A stretch of 64,000 nt of DNA from Warburgia ugandensis. Its lineage: Eukaryota > Streptophyta > Magnoliopsida > Canellales > Canellaceae. A program made the translations under genes and the position numbers. Location of the stretch: NCBI GenBank assembly GCA_035236585.1, contig CP141132.1, positions 56,145,880 through 56,209,879 of the forward strand, read 5' to 3'. The notes beneath the pieces were generated by a model. That model did no database searches. It was given only the letters and a program-made list of their open reading frames with translations, and was not told the DNA's origin. This document shows positions 37,373 through 49,959 of this stretch, piece after piece; within the stretch, counting starts at the first letter, position 1, and the number at the start of each line of letters is the position of its first letter.

Positions 37373-38389
37373 TTGAGCTCTAGAAAGACCGCTGCAAAAA
37401 TTTTACAATGTGGATTTTATTGGCCTATCATATTTAAGGATGCACATGCTCATTACAAAGCATGTGTAAGGTGTCAAAGGTTAGGAACTTTAGGAAGGAG
37501 AGATATGATGCCCTTAAATCCAATCCTTATCATAGAACCATTTGATGTTTGGGACATATATTGCATGGGCCCTTTCCTAATTCTTTTGGAAATCTATACA
37601 TCCTAGTGGGAGTGGACTACGTGTCCAAGTAGGTAGAGGCTATACCCTGCAAAACCAACGACCACGAGGTTGTGGTAAAAATTTTAAAAGAAAATATTTT
37701 TGCATGGTTTGGTACTCCTCGAGCCATAATAAGTGATGGGGGAAAACACTTTTGTAATAAGGAGTTTGAGAATTTAATGAAAAAGTATGGTGTCAACCAT
37801 AAGATAGCTAGCCCATATCACCCTCAGACCAGTGGCCAAGTTGAGGTGTCTGACAAGGAAATAAAGTGGATTTTAAAAAAGATAATCAATCCAAGTAGGA
37901 AAGACTGGTCTTTGAGACTTAATGATGATTATGGGCTTATCATATAGCATATAAAACCCCTATAGGAATGTCACCCTACCGCTTGGTCTATGAAAAGGCC
38001 TGCCACTTACTAGTAGAGTTAGAACATAAGGCATATTAGCTATTAAAAAGCTCAATTTTATCTTAGATTCTACTGGGACCAACCAAAAACTCCAACTCAA
38101 TGAGTTGGAAGAATTGATGAAAGATGCATCTGATTCTGCATGATTGTACAAAAGCCGAATGAAGGATATACATGATAGACATATTTTAAGAAAAGCCTTC
38201 ACACCTAGTCAAAAGGTCTTATTGTATAACAATAGACTACGTCTATTCCTAGGAAAACTTAGATCTAGATGGACCAGACCTTCTATAGTATGCACAATCT
38301 ATCCTCATGGGGCCATCGAGATTGAGAAGGATGGGGAGATCCAAAAAGTCAATGGTCAAAGGTTAAAACCTACCCAAGAAATTCCTTAA
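37373..38389 (+). pseudogene. Gypsy-1 integrase remnant
   Basis: The zinc-finger part is represented by CKACVRCQRLG-like wording (HYKACVRCQRLG, 37453-37490). The core gives DIYCMGPF, then IISDGGKHFCN (37726) and YHPQTSGQVEVSDKEI (37815), the second Asp and the Glu of D,D,E. The C-terminal part is at 38144-38389: KVLLYNNRLRLFLGKLRSRW and GAIEIEKDGEIQKVNGQRLK. There is no chromodomain, which fits the Tat/Athila branch. Stops near 37606, 37945 and 38138 break it. Confidence 0.88.
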
Positions 38390-40235
38390 CCTGAAATTGA
38401 AGAGACACTTTTAGAGGGACCTAAATATCATGACCCACCTTAGATTACCACTCTAAGAGCCTTGTAGCCTACCATCATTGCACTCATCATTTTATCTAGC
38501 TGAAGACGTAAAACTTAACGTTTCTTAGGAGGCAACCCAGATGTTTTTCAAATCTCCATCTTCTACATCCTTCCATTATCACATAGGATTCTATGTTTTC
38601 CAAACATTGAGGACAATGTTTCATTCAGGTTGGGGGATGCAGATGCATCTAAGAATTTTGAATTTTCTTGATTCTTTTGGGAAAAAAAAGAAGCAAAAAT
38701 TTTGAAAAAACAAATTTAAAGGTAGAGGTCCATTGTTATGATGAGAACTACATGTTCAGAATTTAGTATTTACATAGTTTTCACCTCTTAATGGGAATGC
38801 ATATGATTACTTTTGCATATTATCCAAATGTTGAAGCATTTTATGAAAGTTAATTCTTAAAAATCATTTATACATAGCACATAGTCAAGACTAATAGAGA
38901 GGTATGACTTAGAGAACCTGAGGAAAATTAGTGAAGACCTATAACCTAGTGAGTTTAGGGACTATCTTCTTTCAGAGAGTTATAAGTAATTCTATATTTT
39001 CTTCAATGTATAGAATTTAGTGTGATCATGTTATCCTTATTTTCGTTAAACATCAAGAAGAAATTGGAGTAATAGCTTTAATTTTAGAAAAGTTATTGCA
39101 TCTGAGAGACTTTAGGAAACCTAGGAAATGATATAGGTCATTCTTTCTCAGTCTACAGATATAAAGCCTACCTAGTATATCACACTCCTAGTTAGCCCTT
39201 TGAGCTTATTATTAAAGCATTACTTTCTAAACCCCACCCACCTTAACCCAAAATAAATCAGAAAAATAAATTTCAATTACCCATTGTCAAAATGAGGAGT
39301 ATTAGTAGAAAAAGTTAAAAACAAAAAGTCAAAGAAGTGGAAAAAATGAGTTGTCTTTCTTCCACAGAAGCAAAAAAAGTGAAAAAAAAAAAATTGAAAT
39401 TGAAAGACAAAGACAAAGACAAAAATATGAAAGCGATATTCACTTCAAGTACAACCCAAAAGAAAAGTTGTCCTAACAGATATTCAGTGAAGAACCCTAT
39501 GCAATTTTGAACCTTTGAAATTCTCGTACCCTTCTTTCCTAAACCTATCCTAAGCCTATGTTTCATCCTAGTTAAAGACCTATTAATCTTAGGTGGAACA
39601 TAGCCTTAAAGAGGAGATAAAAAGAAAGAATTAAAGTAAAATACCTATAATATTCTTGGTGATAACATCCACTCTTAAGGATCACTTTCCTTTGTTTCAT
39701 TAGCATTCAAAAGACTTATGTGAACCATTAGCTTGTTGGATTCGGTCACATAATGAGAGACATATGTTTAAACCCTTAGCTAAGCATTTTATTTCTAAGA
39801 GTATACCTGTGAGGATTTGAGGGCAAGACATATTTCCAATGGAATTTAAGCATATCCAGTTAGAAGTCAAGATTTATGTGGTTGTACACACACGCACTCT
39901 AAGAAATAACTCAAATAAAATGTCTTTAATATGTGTATGATGTGTAAAATTGTCAAATCCCCTCTATTAAATTGTGAAAAATCAATAGATTGCTAATGAA
40001 TGAGGATTCTTTGAGATAAAGTAAGGGACTCAATCTTATTTAAATTTGTGGGTATATTCAATGCAAACTCTCACGAGACCTAACTCGTCCACTAGGGGTA
40101 ACCTAGAGGTTCAAGGGCTTATTGCATGTGCTAAATGCAATCGTGAGTACCTACAAAAGTGGCACTTTGTACCAGTTTTTGCAAAATGATTTTTCGCATG
40201 TTTTGCTCGAGACTACAAAATTCTGGTTGGAGGTG
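38390..40235 (+). other. Gypsy-1 3' non-coding region and polypurine tract
   Basis: About 1.85 kb with no conserved frame lies between integrase and the 3' LTR. In some Athila elements this is where an env-like frame is found; none is visible here. The same sequence recurs in gypsy-2 (42668-44960, opposite strand) and in the relic at 58690-60230. The purine-rich 'ggttggaggtg' at 40226 is the likely plus-strand primer. Confidence 0.7.
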
Positions 40236-42596
40236 TGTTAAGTGTTCAATTTTGGTCAAAATATCCCTAATTTAGCATTCAATTAGATCATCTAACAGAT
40301 TAAATTTACAATTTTTATCTTAATTTTGATTCTAGCCGTAATTGATCATCCAACCATTAATTTGTCAAAATTAACTATCAAATGATCATCAAAGCTCATC
40401 AAATGCTTAATGTATAGTTTAGATGACTCTAATTTGGTCTTTTGTTTTCTAAATCAACCAAAAGGGGCATGAATGGCTAAGATCGAATTTTGACCGTGCG
40501 GATTATCCGAAAAGGCATTGAATGGACCAGATCACATACAAAGAAAGGCAGGATAGTTTCCTAAAAGAGAATTGATCTTAATTGGAAGTCATGGAGAAGA
40601 TTTTATAACAAGGGAAATAACATGGGAATGGAAAGATGTAAAATAAAAGGAGTTGGTGAAGAAGTTTCCAAGTGAAGAACCATAGAAGTTTGAAACAAAG
40701 TAGGGGTGGAAACACAAAAAATAGAAGGAGACCTAAAGAAGAAACCCAAGCATTGCTATAAAGGGACAACTCCCATCTCACATTCCTCTTTTATCTTCTA
40801 TCTTCAAACTACCCCCTTTGGGCTGGATTGTAGGAGGCAAGACCACCCCCGTCTTCCCTATTTTGCTTTCTATTTTCTTTCATCAGATTACTTTCTTTCT
40901 TTTTTTACCTTTCTTTCCGTTGTTCTTTTCTCTGTTCTCTCGCTCATAGCCCAGCCCCCTCTCGTACTCTCCTTTTGCTATCTCCTTCTCCTATCTCAAC
41001 TATCTCTATCCCACTCTCCATCTCTCCCCTTCGAGGTTGGAACCCAGTACTGCATCATTTTTTTTTAGCACCTCTTCTCCTTGACCTAGCCCGGCATCAA
41101 TTCCTTACCCATCTCTTAATCACCATCTTCCACTTCTCTCCTATGCTCACTCCCTATCTTATTCCCCTCTCTCTGTCCATCTGCTCAGCACCAGCAGCAC
41201 CATCCTAGGCTGCCCCTCTTCTGTCTCACTTTCTATTTTCTAGGACTCTTCTCCATCTCGGCTCGACCTGAACCCGGTACCCATCACTAGCATCCCTGTT
41301 ACACCACCACCTTCTTCATAGTCGCATCAGTGTCATCTCCATCAATCCCGTCGCCTATCTATCACGACGGCAGAACCAACACCGCACCGTGCCTAAACTG
41401 ATGATGCCATCTCTATTTCCCTCTATCTCGACTCTCCTTTCTCTGTTCTCACTTCACCGAATGGCTCAGTTCCTCCACCAGTCACTAGCCATTCCACCGG
41501 CAACTTGCTCCACCAATCTTCACTGCCCAGTTTGTCTGCCTCTGTTTTCATGCACCAGATGACCTAGCTGCTCCTGAATTTCCAGCATTGGCCCGACACG
41601 CCCAGCACATCAACACCCCATCGGCTTCCATGGTTGCCTCTACTTCCATCATTTTCTCTCTCTACTTTCTCTAATCAGTTGTTTCCAACACACTCGCCCC
41701 CTCTGCCCAGCATACATCGCACCATCATTACTAGTAGTCTCTGCTAGTCCAGTCCAGCCCTTCTACTGGTGCTGTCGTCATCTTGAACTAGACGGGCCAA
41801 CAACATCTCACCATCACTAGCTTCCTCTTCTTCCTCATTGGGTTTCCCTATTTCCTTTTTATGTTTTAATCATATTTTTAGTTAAATTCCATTTTTGCCC
41901 ATCGCATATCTGATTTAATTCTAGTTGTGTCTTCTTTTTAATACCATCTGTGTCTTTGTTCTATTCCAATTCTTTTTATCTCTATTTTCTCTATCTAGGA
42001 ATAGCATAATTTGAATCTATTTTGATTTAGCTTAACCTAATCAATGATTTGGCTTAACAAAAATAGATCTCTTCAATTCCTCATCTTTTTCACAACAGAA
42101 TTTCAATTCCTCTTTAGATTCCATTTTTAGGACATCCCTTGGCTTGATTAACATCTTTGATCATTAATCTAAACCAAAAAGTGATCTAAACCATCCAAAT
42201 CTCAAATTTCTCATCTAGCCTAGATCTCTTAGATTTTTTTTTGGAATTTGCCTAATCCATCAGGTGGATCATTAATAGAAGCACCAAGAAGAGATTAATA
42301 AAGGCTGAATGCAGTTTAAGAGACCAATTTTGAAGAATTTGATGATAATCAGTCTAAGGAAGTAGATTTTTCATGTTTTTTAGTTAAATAGCTGTATTTT
42401 TTAATTGGATTTTTGTAATTTTCATTGATTAAATACATCAAAATTTTGATTGCACTTTCTATTAATTTATGTCATTTAATTTTAATTTTTGAATAATTAA
42501 ATTTTATTAAAACTCCAAATTCTTAACTCAAGTCCCTATGGGATCGACCTGTACTTGCTTACGCTACACTACAATAGCCTGTGCACTTGCGAAAGA
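40236..42596 (+). repeat. Gypsy-1 3' LTR, uninterrupted
   Basis: 2361 bp starting 'tgttaagtg'. It shows the empty site for the copia insertion at about 41165. The end '..gaaaga' differs slightly from the 5' LTR end. It is followed by the target duplication 'tctta'. Confidence 0.88.
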
Positions 42597-42667
42597 TCTT
42601 AATTTAACACTATAGGTTATAACACATTGGATACTAATTGGGTACTTTTTATAAAAAAAATTCAACA
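42597..42667 (-). repeat. Gypsy-2 3' LTR, smaller part
   Basis: Bases 42602-42667 ('aatttaacactataggttat' onward to 'ttcaaca') match the end of the 5' LTR at about 52481-52545. This completes the LTR interrupted at 24770. Bases 42597-42601 are the target duplication of gypsy-1. Confidence 0.85.
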
Positions 42668-44968
42668 CTTATCACAGCCCCCAGCTAGCATTTTGCTAGT
42701 CCTAAGCAAAACATGCAAAAAATCATGAAAACAAAATGGGTTTCATTTTCATAGGTACTCGAGGTTACATTTAGCATATGCAACAAGCCCTTAAACCCCT
42801 AAGTTACCCCTAGTGGATAAGTTATGCCTTGCGAGTATTTGCAGTGAATATACCCACCAAATTCCATAAGGTTGAGTCGCCTAGTTTTTCTAAGAGAATC
42901 CTCATGCATTAGCACTCTACTGGTTTTTAACAACTTAATGGAGAGGACTAACAATTCTATAATTTATACACACATTAAAGACACTTATTCTAGTTATTTC
43001 TCGAGGTGGATGTGTGTGTACATCCACATAAGTCATAACTTCTAATTGAATATGCTCAAATTTCATTGAAAATATTTTTGACCTCAAATCCTCTCAGGTA
43101 TACTCTTAGAAATGAAGCTCTTAGATAAGGGGTTGAATGTATTTCTCTCATTATGTAACCTGATCCAAAAAGTTAATGGTTCACATAAATTTTTAAGTGC
43201 TTATGAGACAAAGAAAAATGATTCCAAAGAGTGGATGTTATTACTAAGAATAGTAAGGGTCTTAATTACTTCTTTTTATATCCTATTTAAGGCTATGTTC
43301 CACCTAAGATCCATAGGTCTTTAACTAGGACAAAATGTAGGCTTGGGTAAGGATCTGACAAGAAGGGTATAAGGATTTCAAAGGTTCAAAATTGAGTAGA
43401 AGTCTTCTTTTTATTGTTGGACAATTGATCCTTGACTATACTAGATTGAATTCCCTATGTATTCTTATCTTTTCTTTAAATCCTTCTCATCTTTTTCTAA
43501 TATCTCTTTCTTTTAGCTTTTCTTTTTCTTTTGATTGCTTTGAAAGAAAGACTTCTGATGTGTCTCTTCAAAAAAATTTTACCTTTTGTCCTTTTTGATC
43601 TTTTTCTACTAACTCTACTCATTTTGAAAGTGGATAATGGTTTTTTAATTTTTCTGGCTTATTCTGGGTTAAGGTAATTGAGATTAAGGAAGAAAAGGCT
43701 TGATCATAGGCTCAAAGGGCTAACTAGTGGTATAATATATTGGGTAGGTTTCATGACTTTGGGCTAACCAGGGATGGCTTATATCATTCCTTAGGTTTCC
43801 TAAAACCTATCAGATTCACTAAACTTTTTTAAAGGAAAGCTATTACTCCTATTTATTCTAGATAGGTAACTAAAACAAGGATAACAAGATCACATTAAAA
43901 TGTGCATGCTAAAGAAATTGTGGAATTACTTATAACTCTCTTAAAAGAAGCTAGTCTCTAAGGCTCGCTAGGTTATAGGTCTCCACTGATTTTCCTCATG
44001 GTCTCTAAGTCATACCTTTCTATTAGTCTTGATTATGTGCTATGCAAATATTTTTTAAGAATTAACCTTCATAAAATTCTTCAATACATGATTAATATGC
44101 AAAACTATCCATATCCACTTCAATTAAGAGGTGAAAACAATAGAATTACTAAGTTCTAAAAATCCAATTCTCATCATAGTAAGGGAACTAAACCTCAAAA
44201 TCTTTTTTTTTTTAATTCAAAAAAATCCAAAACTTCTATGTATATCTACACCCCACAACCTAAATGGTGCATTGTCCCCAATGTTTGAAACCATAGGCCA
44301 CTGTATAAAAATGGAAAGATGTAGAAAACTGAGTTTTGAAAAATAGCTAGGTGGCCTCCTAGGTAACACTAAGTTTTACATCTTTAACTAGACATAATAA
44401 TGAGTGCAAGAATAATGATCTGCAAGGGTTCCTAAAAAAGTCTAACGCAAGCAATTATAATGAGGTGTCTCTAAAAGCATCTCTTCAATTTCTGGGTTAG
44501 GCAATTCTAGGAAAAGTTTTAACCTTTGACAATTGACTTTTTAAATCTCATCATCCTTTTCAATATCAATGGCCCCATGAGGATATATTACACATACTAT
44601 GTATGGTTCCATCCATCTAGATCTAAGTTTGGCTAGGAAGACATGCAATCACAAATTGTACAATAAGAACTTTTGTCTAAGGGAGTAGGATTTCGTTAAA
44701 TTTGTCTATCATGGGTAACCTTCATCCAGTCTTTGTATATGCAAGAAAAGTCATATGCATCTTTCCTCAAACTTTCCAACTCATTGAGTTGGAGTTTTTG
44801 GTGAGTCTCAGTAGCATACAAGTCAAAATTGAGCTTTTTAATAGCCTAATATACCTTGTGTTCCAGCTCTATTGGTAAGTGGCAAACCTTTGCATAGACC
44901 AAGCGGTAGGGTGGCATGCCTATTGGAGTTTTATAGGCTAGACGATAGACCCATAAAGGATTAGTAAG
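42668..44968 (-). other. Gypsy-2 3' non-coding region
   Basis: It starts (minus-strand end) with the polypurine tract at 42668-42690. It is homologous to 38390-40235 on the opposite strand, for instance the 'cccctaagttacccctagtg' block near 42797. The several 65-75 codon frames in it are not shared with gypsy-1 and look fortuitous. Confidence 0.7.
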
Positions 44969-45460
44969 TCACATAGACCAGCCTTCCCTACTTGGATTGA
45001 CTATCTTCTTTAGAATATGCTTAATCTCCCTATTTGATACCTCTACTTGGCCACTAGTTTGAAGGTGGCATGTGGTGGCTATCTTATGGTTGACACCATA
45101 CTTTTTCATTAAATTCTCAAATACTTTATTACAACAGTCTTTTCCCCCATCACCTATTATGGTTATTGGAATACCAAATAGTGTAAAAATATTATCCTTT
45201 AAAAATTGTACCACTACCTTATGGTCATTGATTTTGCATAGTACAGCCTCCATCCACTTGGACACATAGTCCACTCCCAATAGGATAAAGGGTCCCATGA
45301 AATCTATCTCCAAACATTGAATGGTTCTATGACAAGGATTGGGTTTAAGAGCATCATGTGTCTCCTTCCTAGACTTCCTAACTATTGACACCTTACCCAT
45401 GCTATGCAATAAGCATGTGCATCTTTGAAAATAGTGGGCTAATAAAAAACTACACTGCAA
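44969..45460 (-). pseudogene. Gypsy-2 integrase remnant
   Basis: An open stretch of 163 codons on the minus strand reads IVRKSRKETHDALKPNPC, then CLEIDFMGPF (first Asp), TIIGDGGKDCCNKVFENLMK (second Asp) and CHLQTSGQVEVSNREIKHIL (Glu). The core is nearly complete. The zinc finger upstream is mostly lost. It strands the domain after RNase H, as expected for Ty3/gypsy. Confidence 0.9.
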
Positions 45461-45792
45461 AATATTTGCAGTTGTCTTTTCAGAGCTAAATGATCCTCAC
45501 ATATATGATCATGACAAAAGGAGATAATCTTATTATGCTCACTATTTGGTATGCATCTTCTTATCACCTGATTGGGACAGTACTTGAACAAGGACAGATC
45601 ATCTCAAGTAAAGTATCTAACCTCAATCAAAAACCTTTTCTTGTCTTGTTTGGTCCAATGATTTGGAATTTGTCCTATAACAAGATAATTGACAATATCA
45701 CCATACCAAGTTAACTGCGAAATGTGCAGTAACTATTTGTCTAGGAAGCATTCAGTTATAGGCACATTATCACAAGTGTGCTCCACCACCAA

Positions 45793-46008
45793 TCAAGATA
45801 TGTGGTCTGCTACAACATTTTTAGAACCTTTCTTGTCCTGAATTTCTAAGTCAAACTCTTGTACAAAGAGTATCCAATGGATCAATCTAGGTTTTGCATC
45901 CTTTTTACAAATAATGTACTTTAAAGCTGCTTGATTTGAGTACACTATAACTTTAGACCCTAACAAGTAAGATGTAAACTTATCCAAAGCAAACACTATA
46001 GCTAACAA
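45793..46008 (-). pseudogene. Gypsy-2 RNase H remnant
   Basis: It reads [20 protein letters not shown], then [20 protein letters not shown] and [12 protein letters not shown]. The Asp of the usual YSDHAALKY block is Asn here, a probable loss of a catalytic residue. Confidence 0.88.
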
Positions 46009-46206
46009 CTCTTTCTTAGTGGTTGAATAATTAAGTTAGGCATCATTTAGTGTTTTAGTAGTGTAGTATATCACATGGGGGAGTTTATCATTGCGTTGTC
46101 CCAAAATAGTTCCAATGGCATAATTTGACGCATCACACATAATCTCGAATGGTGCATTTTAATCAGGTGGTCAGATATTGGGTGTAGAGATCAACTTGGC
46201 CTTGAA

Positions 46207-46900
46207 TCATTCAAATGCTTTATTACAGATCTCATCAAATTCGAAGGTAGTATCCTTTATCAGTAAAGTACAAAGGGGTTTGGTAATTTTGCTAAAGTCT
46301 TTGATGAATCTTCTGTAAAAACCAGCATGTCCTAAAAAGGAGTAGATTTCTTTCACCATCCTTAGTAGAGGAAGGTTAGCTATTAAATCCACTTCAGCCT
46401 TATCTACCTCTACCCATTGCATGATATTATATGGCCTAAAACTATCCCACTTAATACCATAAAATGGCACTTTTCCCAGTTCAATAATAAGTCTCTCTTG
46501 ACACCTTGTAAGGACTAATTTCAAGTGGTGTAGGCACTCATCAAAAGATGACCCAAATACTGAGAAGTTATCCATGAGCATCTTTAGAAACCTTTCTACC
46601 ATATTGGAACAGATGCTCAACATATACATTTGAAATGTAGCAGGAGCTTTGCAAAGCCCAAAAGGCATATGTCTATAAATGAAGGTTCCAAAAGGACAGG
46701 TGAAGGTGGTCTTCTCCTGATCCTCAAGTGCTATAAGAATCTAGTTGCAACTAGAATACCCATCTAAAAAGTAGTAATAACTATGTCCAGCCAACCTCTC
46801 TAGCATTTGGTCAATAAAAGGTAGAGGAAAGTAGTCTTTCTTTGTGACCTCGAACTTCATCCCTAACCACATCCTTCATATGGGGATTCAGTCGTCTTTG
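46207..46900 (-). pseudogene. Gypsy-2 reverse transcriptase remnant
   Basis: It reads MPFGLCKAPATFQMYMLSIC, the catalytic box LMDNFSVFG at 46578-46567 (usual FMDDFSVFG), then FDECLHHLKLVLTRCQERL, DLIANLPLLRMVKEIYSFLG and HAGFYRRFIKDFSKITKPLC. The second catalytic Asp is Asn. The open piece of 153 codons is bounded by a stop at each end. RT blocks further upstream (to about 46900) are recognisable but broken. Confidence 0.9.
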
Positions 46901-46946
46901 AGTCTCCTTAGAAGGTTTAGCATTTTCTTCCAGGTGTATCCTATGC

Positions 46947-47700
46947 ATGCACACAGCTGGACTAATCCCTTTTATATTTGCTATGGTCTACCCTAGAGCA
47001 GTCTTATGTTCCTTAAGAACATCTAAAAGCTTACCCTCTTGTTTATTATCTAAATCTAATGCTATTATCACAGGTAAGGTTTCATCTAAGCCTAGGTATG
47101 AATATTTGAGATTGTTAGGCAAGGGTTTTAAGGCCAAAGAAGGTGGTTGCTCTATGGAGGGTATGGGGATAGGCTCTAAAGAAGAAAGTGGTTCCATATA
47201 AGGACCCCACTTGGAGGTAGCCACAATTGGAGCAGCCTTGAGAAGGTTGTTTACCTCCTCAATATACTTGACTAAATCAAAATCTCCATTAAAATCCATG
47301 AGACAAGCCTATAGTGGGTCAGAGATGGAAGATGGTAAATGAATGTCATGACTTAGACTCTCTATCAAATTCACATCACAAGAATCATCAATGTCTAAAT
47401 GTTGTTGATCAGTGTTAATGACATTTATCTTAACTTTCATGATGCTAAATGACAATTTCATTACACCGTTCCTACAGTTAATAATGGCATTGGACGTCGC
47501 AAAGAATGGACATCTAAGTATGACCAGAATCTGACTAACAAGATCAGATACAGGCTGGGTGTCCAATATAATGAAATCAATTTGGTAATAAAATTGGTCC
47601 ACATGTATTAGCACGTCTTTAACCAAACCACAGGGTATCTTAATAGCTCTATTAACTAATTACATTATAGTAGTGGTTTATTTTAACTCACTGAGTCCTA
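46947..47700 (-). pseudogene. Gypsy-2 protease and linker remnant
   Basis: 47626-47309 reads MVKDVLIHVDQFYYQIDFII, then PFFATSNAIINCRNGVMKLS; 47299-46988 reads IVATSKWGPYMEPLSSLEP and KYSYLGLDETLPVIIALDLD. Both match gypsy-1 35041-35690 closely. The retropepsin active-site block itself, expected just above 47650, is poorly preserved. Confidence 0.82.
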
Positions 47701-47845
47701 GTTGCTCATAAACAAAGTATGGAAACAAGTTAACACCATAAATAGAATTTGACCCTATCTCAAATTGACCCTTAGGGTCAGGGATGGGTAGACTAGGAAA
47801 TTGATCCTTTCTTCTATTATGTTGTTCAGCTGACAATTTGCTATT

Positions 47846-48900
47846 CTATATCTCTATCTTAGCTATGACTTGAGAATTGATATTCTGCAATTGATTCAGA
47901 GACCTTTCCATGTCTTCACTTTGTTTTTCAAACATGCTCTGAATCTTTTCCTCTAAAAATAATTTCTTTGGTTGCTGAGGTTGTCCGAAGGTAGGTGGAT
48001 GTTGAGGAACTATAGTTGTATAAGGAAATTTTTGGGTAGGAGGGTTCACAAATGGTCCCCTGGTAGTTATTCTTTAACTAATAAAAGTTTGGATAACTAG
48101 CCCATCCAAGGTTATAGGTCTCAGAATATGGGTTGTTGCTAGGATTGCAATGTGCATTCAATGCATTCGCTTGTTCAATAAGATAGTCATTAAGCATTTT
48201 ATTTAATGGACAAGATGTGGTCATATGGGCTAGGTGGAACAAGGAGCATATACCTCTTGCAGAGGTTTAAGAGATGTGGCAGCCATAAAGGATTGAAACA
48301 TAGTTTCAAGCTTGTCCACTCTCCCACCATACTTGTCCATTCTCTCTAGTACAGAGCCAAGTTTATGGGATAGATATGTATGTACTCCTATCTCATATAA
48401 ACCCCTTTCTTTGTAAGCTGGTTGATTCTCTCTCTTCTATTGGAGAAATCCCATTGTCAGGAATTATCTTCCAATGTTTGAAAGAACTCCTAGGCCTCAC
48501 TCCCATCTTTTAACACGAGAGCTCCTCCACTCACTGCATCTACCATTTGTCTATTCTGAGGCATTAAAACCTCATAAAAGTATTTAACCTATTAGCATTT
48601 CTTAAATCCTTGATGAGGGCATTTCTGCAGTAGTTCATTCCACCGTTCCCAACATTTGTAATGTTATTCATCATCCCTTTGTCGAAAATTGATAATTTTA
48701 CGATGAAAAGCATTTGTTTTGTGAACAAGGAAGAATTTGTTCAAAAGCTTCCTAGACGGTAGGTCCCATTCATTAATGGAACCTATTTCTAAGGAATTGA
48801 ACCATGACTTGGCCTTATGCCCTTGCCTAAACTATCCTAATCTAAATGCCATAACTATATGCTGACTCCAACTCTAAGTGATGTGCAATAAAACAATTCC
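47846..48900 (-). pseudogene. Gypsy-2 gag remnant
   Basis: 48049-47846 reads NPPTQKFPYTTIVPQHPPTF and FLEEKIQSMFEKQSEDMERS, the Pro-rich to coiled-coil-like C-terminal gag part, also seen in gypsy-1 at 34190-34340. More gag wording (gag core near 48540-48800) can be aligned with gypsy-1 only through many stops. Confidence 0.75.
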
Positions 48901-49929
48901 TAATGCTAGCGAGCTTGTGTTGATGATATTTATTAATCAATGAGGTTATAGCTTTTATCCTAAAGCTAAATAGCTCCACCTTAGATTTAAATTTAACTAT
49001 TGCTTACCAATTAGGTCTTACCCAAGGTGGTTAATAATATTTTGAAAGGAGGCATTTAGTCCTGAACATCCATCAACAAAAGGTGTGGAAAAATCATTTG
49101 GATTTTAGATACCCATTATAACAACAAAGTTCAAGAGCCAATAGGGAGACAATAAATCGCCTCTTTCAAAAAGGGTCCTACGAGCTCAAAACCCTAAGTC
49201 TTTTGCTACTTGATTTTAGATTAAAGAGTAATGGTTGGGATTGCAAGCATGCAAGGAATTGGATTGATTTCCTAGTTGGGAAAAGGATTTGGTGATGAAA
49301 TCCAATCCTTATCTTAGGAGGTTTCCTATGGGGCCCTTACTATCAATGTGCACATCCACCATAAAACAATAAAGATGCAATACAATACAAGGAAATAAAC
49401 TAATGTAACCTATGTGTTATCAAATCAAGGTTAGATAGGTGCTCTCTAATGAAACAACCCTAAATAAAGATGCAACAATTAAAATGAATTATTGTAATCT
49501 ATGAATTACACTACCAACCAAATGAAAATTACACTAAATGCAATCTAAACTAGGAAAATAAAAAGAAAGTGAGGGATACTTAAACTAGGGTTTCTGATGA
49601 AGATCAAGTATGAGCCTCCATACCACACACTTGCCTGTTTTAATACAACCCATTTTAAATTGAAATTAAAATTTCAAGTTACAATGGGCCTCACTACAAG
49701 TTTCACTCAAAGAAGAGAAAAAATCCTAATCTAAGAAAGCAAGTAAATCCTAAGTTGATGAAGCCACTCCTTCACCAAATTCCCCTTGCACAAAATAGGT
49801 AAGATGGATTAATTTTGTGAGGAACTTAACAGAATAAGTAACTTCGATGTAAAACCCTAAGCTAATGCAACCTAAAATTAAGACTAAAGGTAAACGATCT
49901 AAATAAAGGTCCAACCACAAATCCATTGT

Positions 49930-49959
49930 GATTCCCTAGCAACAGTGCCAACAAGTTGG
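49930..49959 (-). other. Gypsy-2 primer-binding site, degenerate
   Basis: On the minus strand, directly after the LTR, the sequence reads 'ttggcactgttgctagggaa'. It resembles the 'tggcgccgttgccgggga' site typical of Athila/Tat elements, with C to T and related changes. Its place fixes the strand and the LTR end. Confidence 0.7.
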
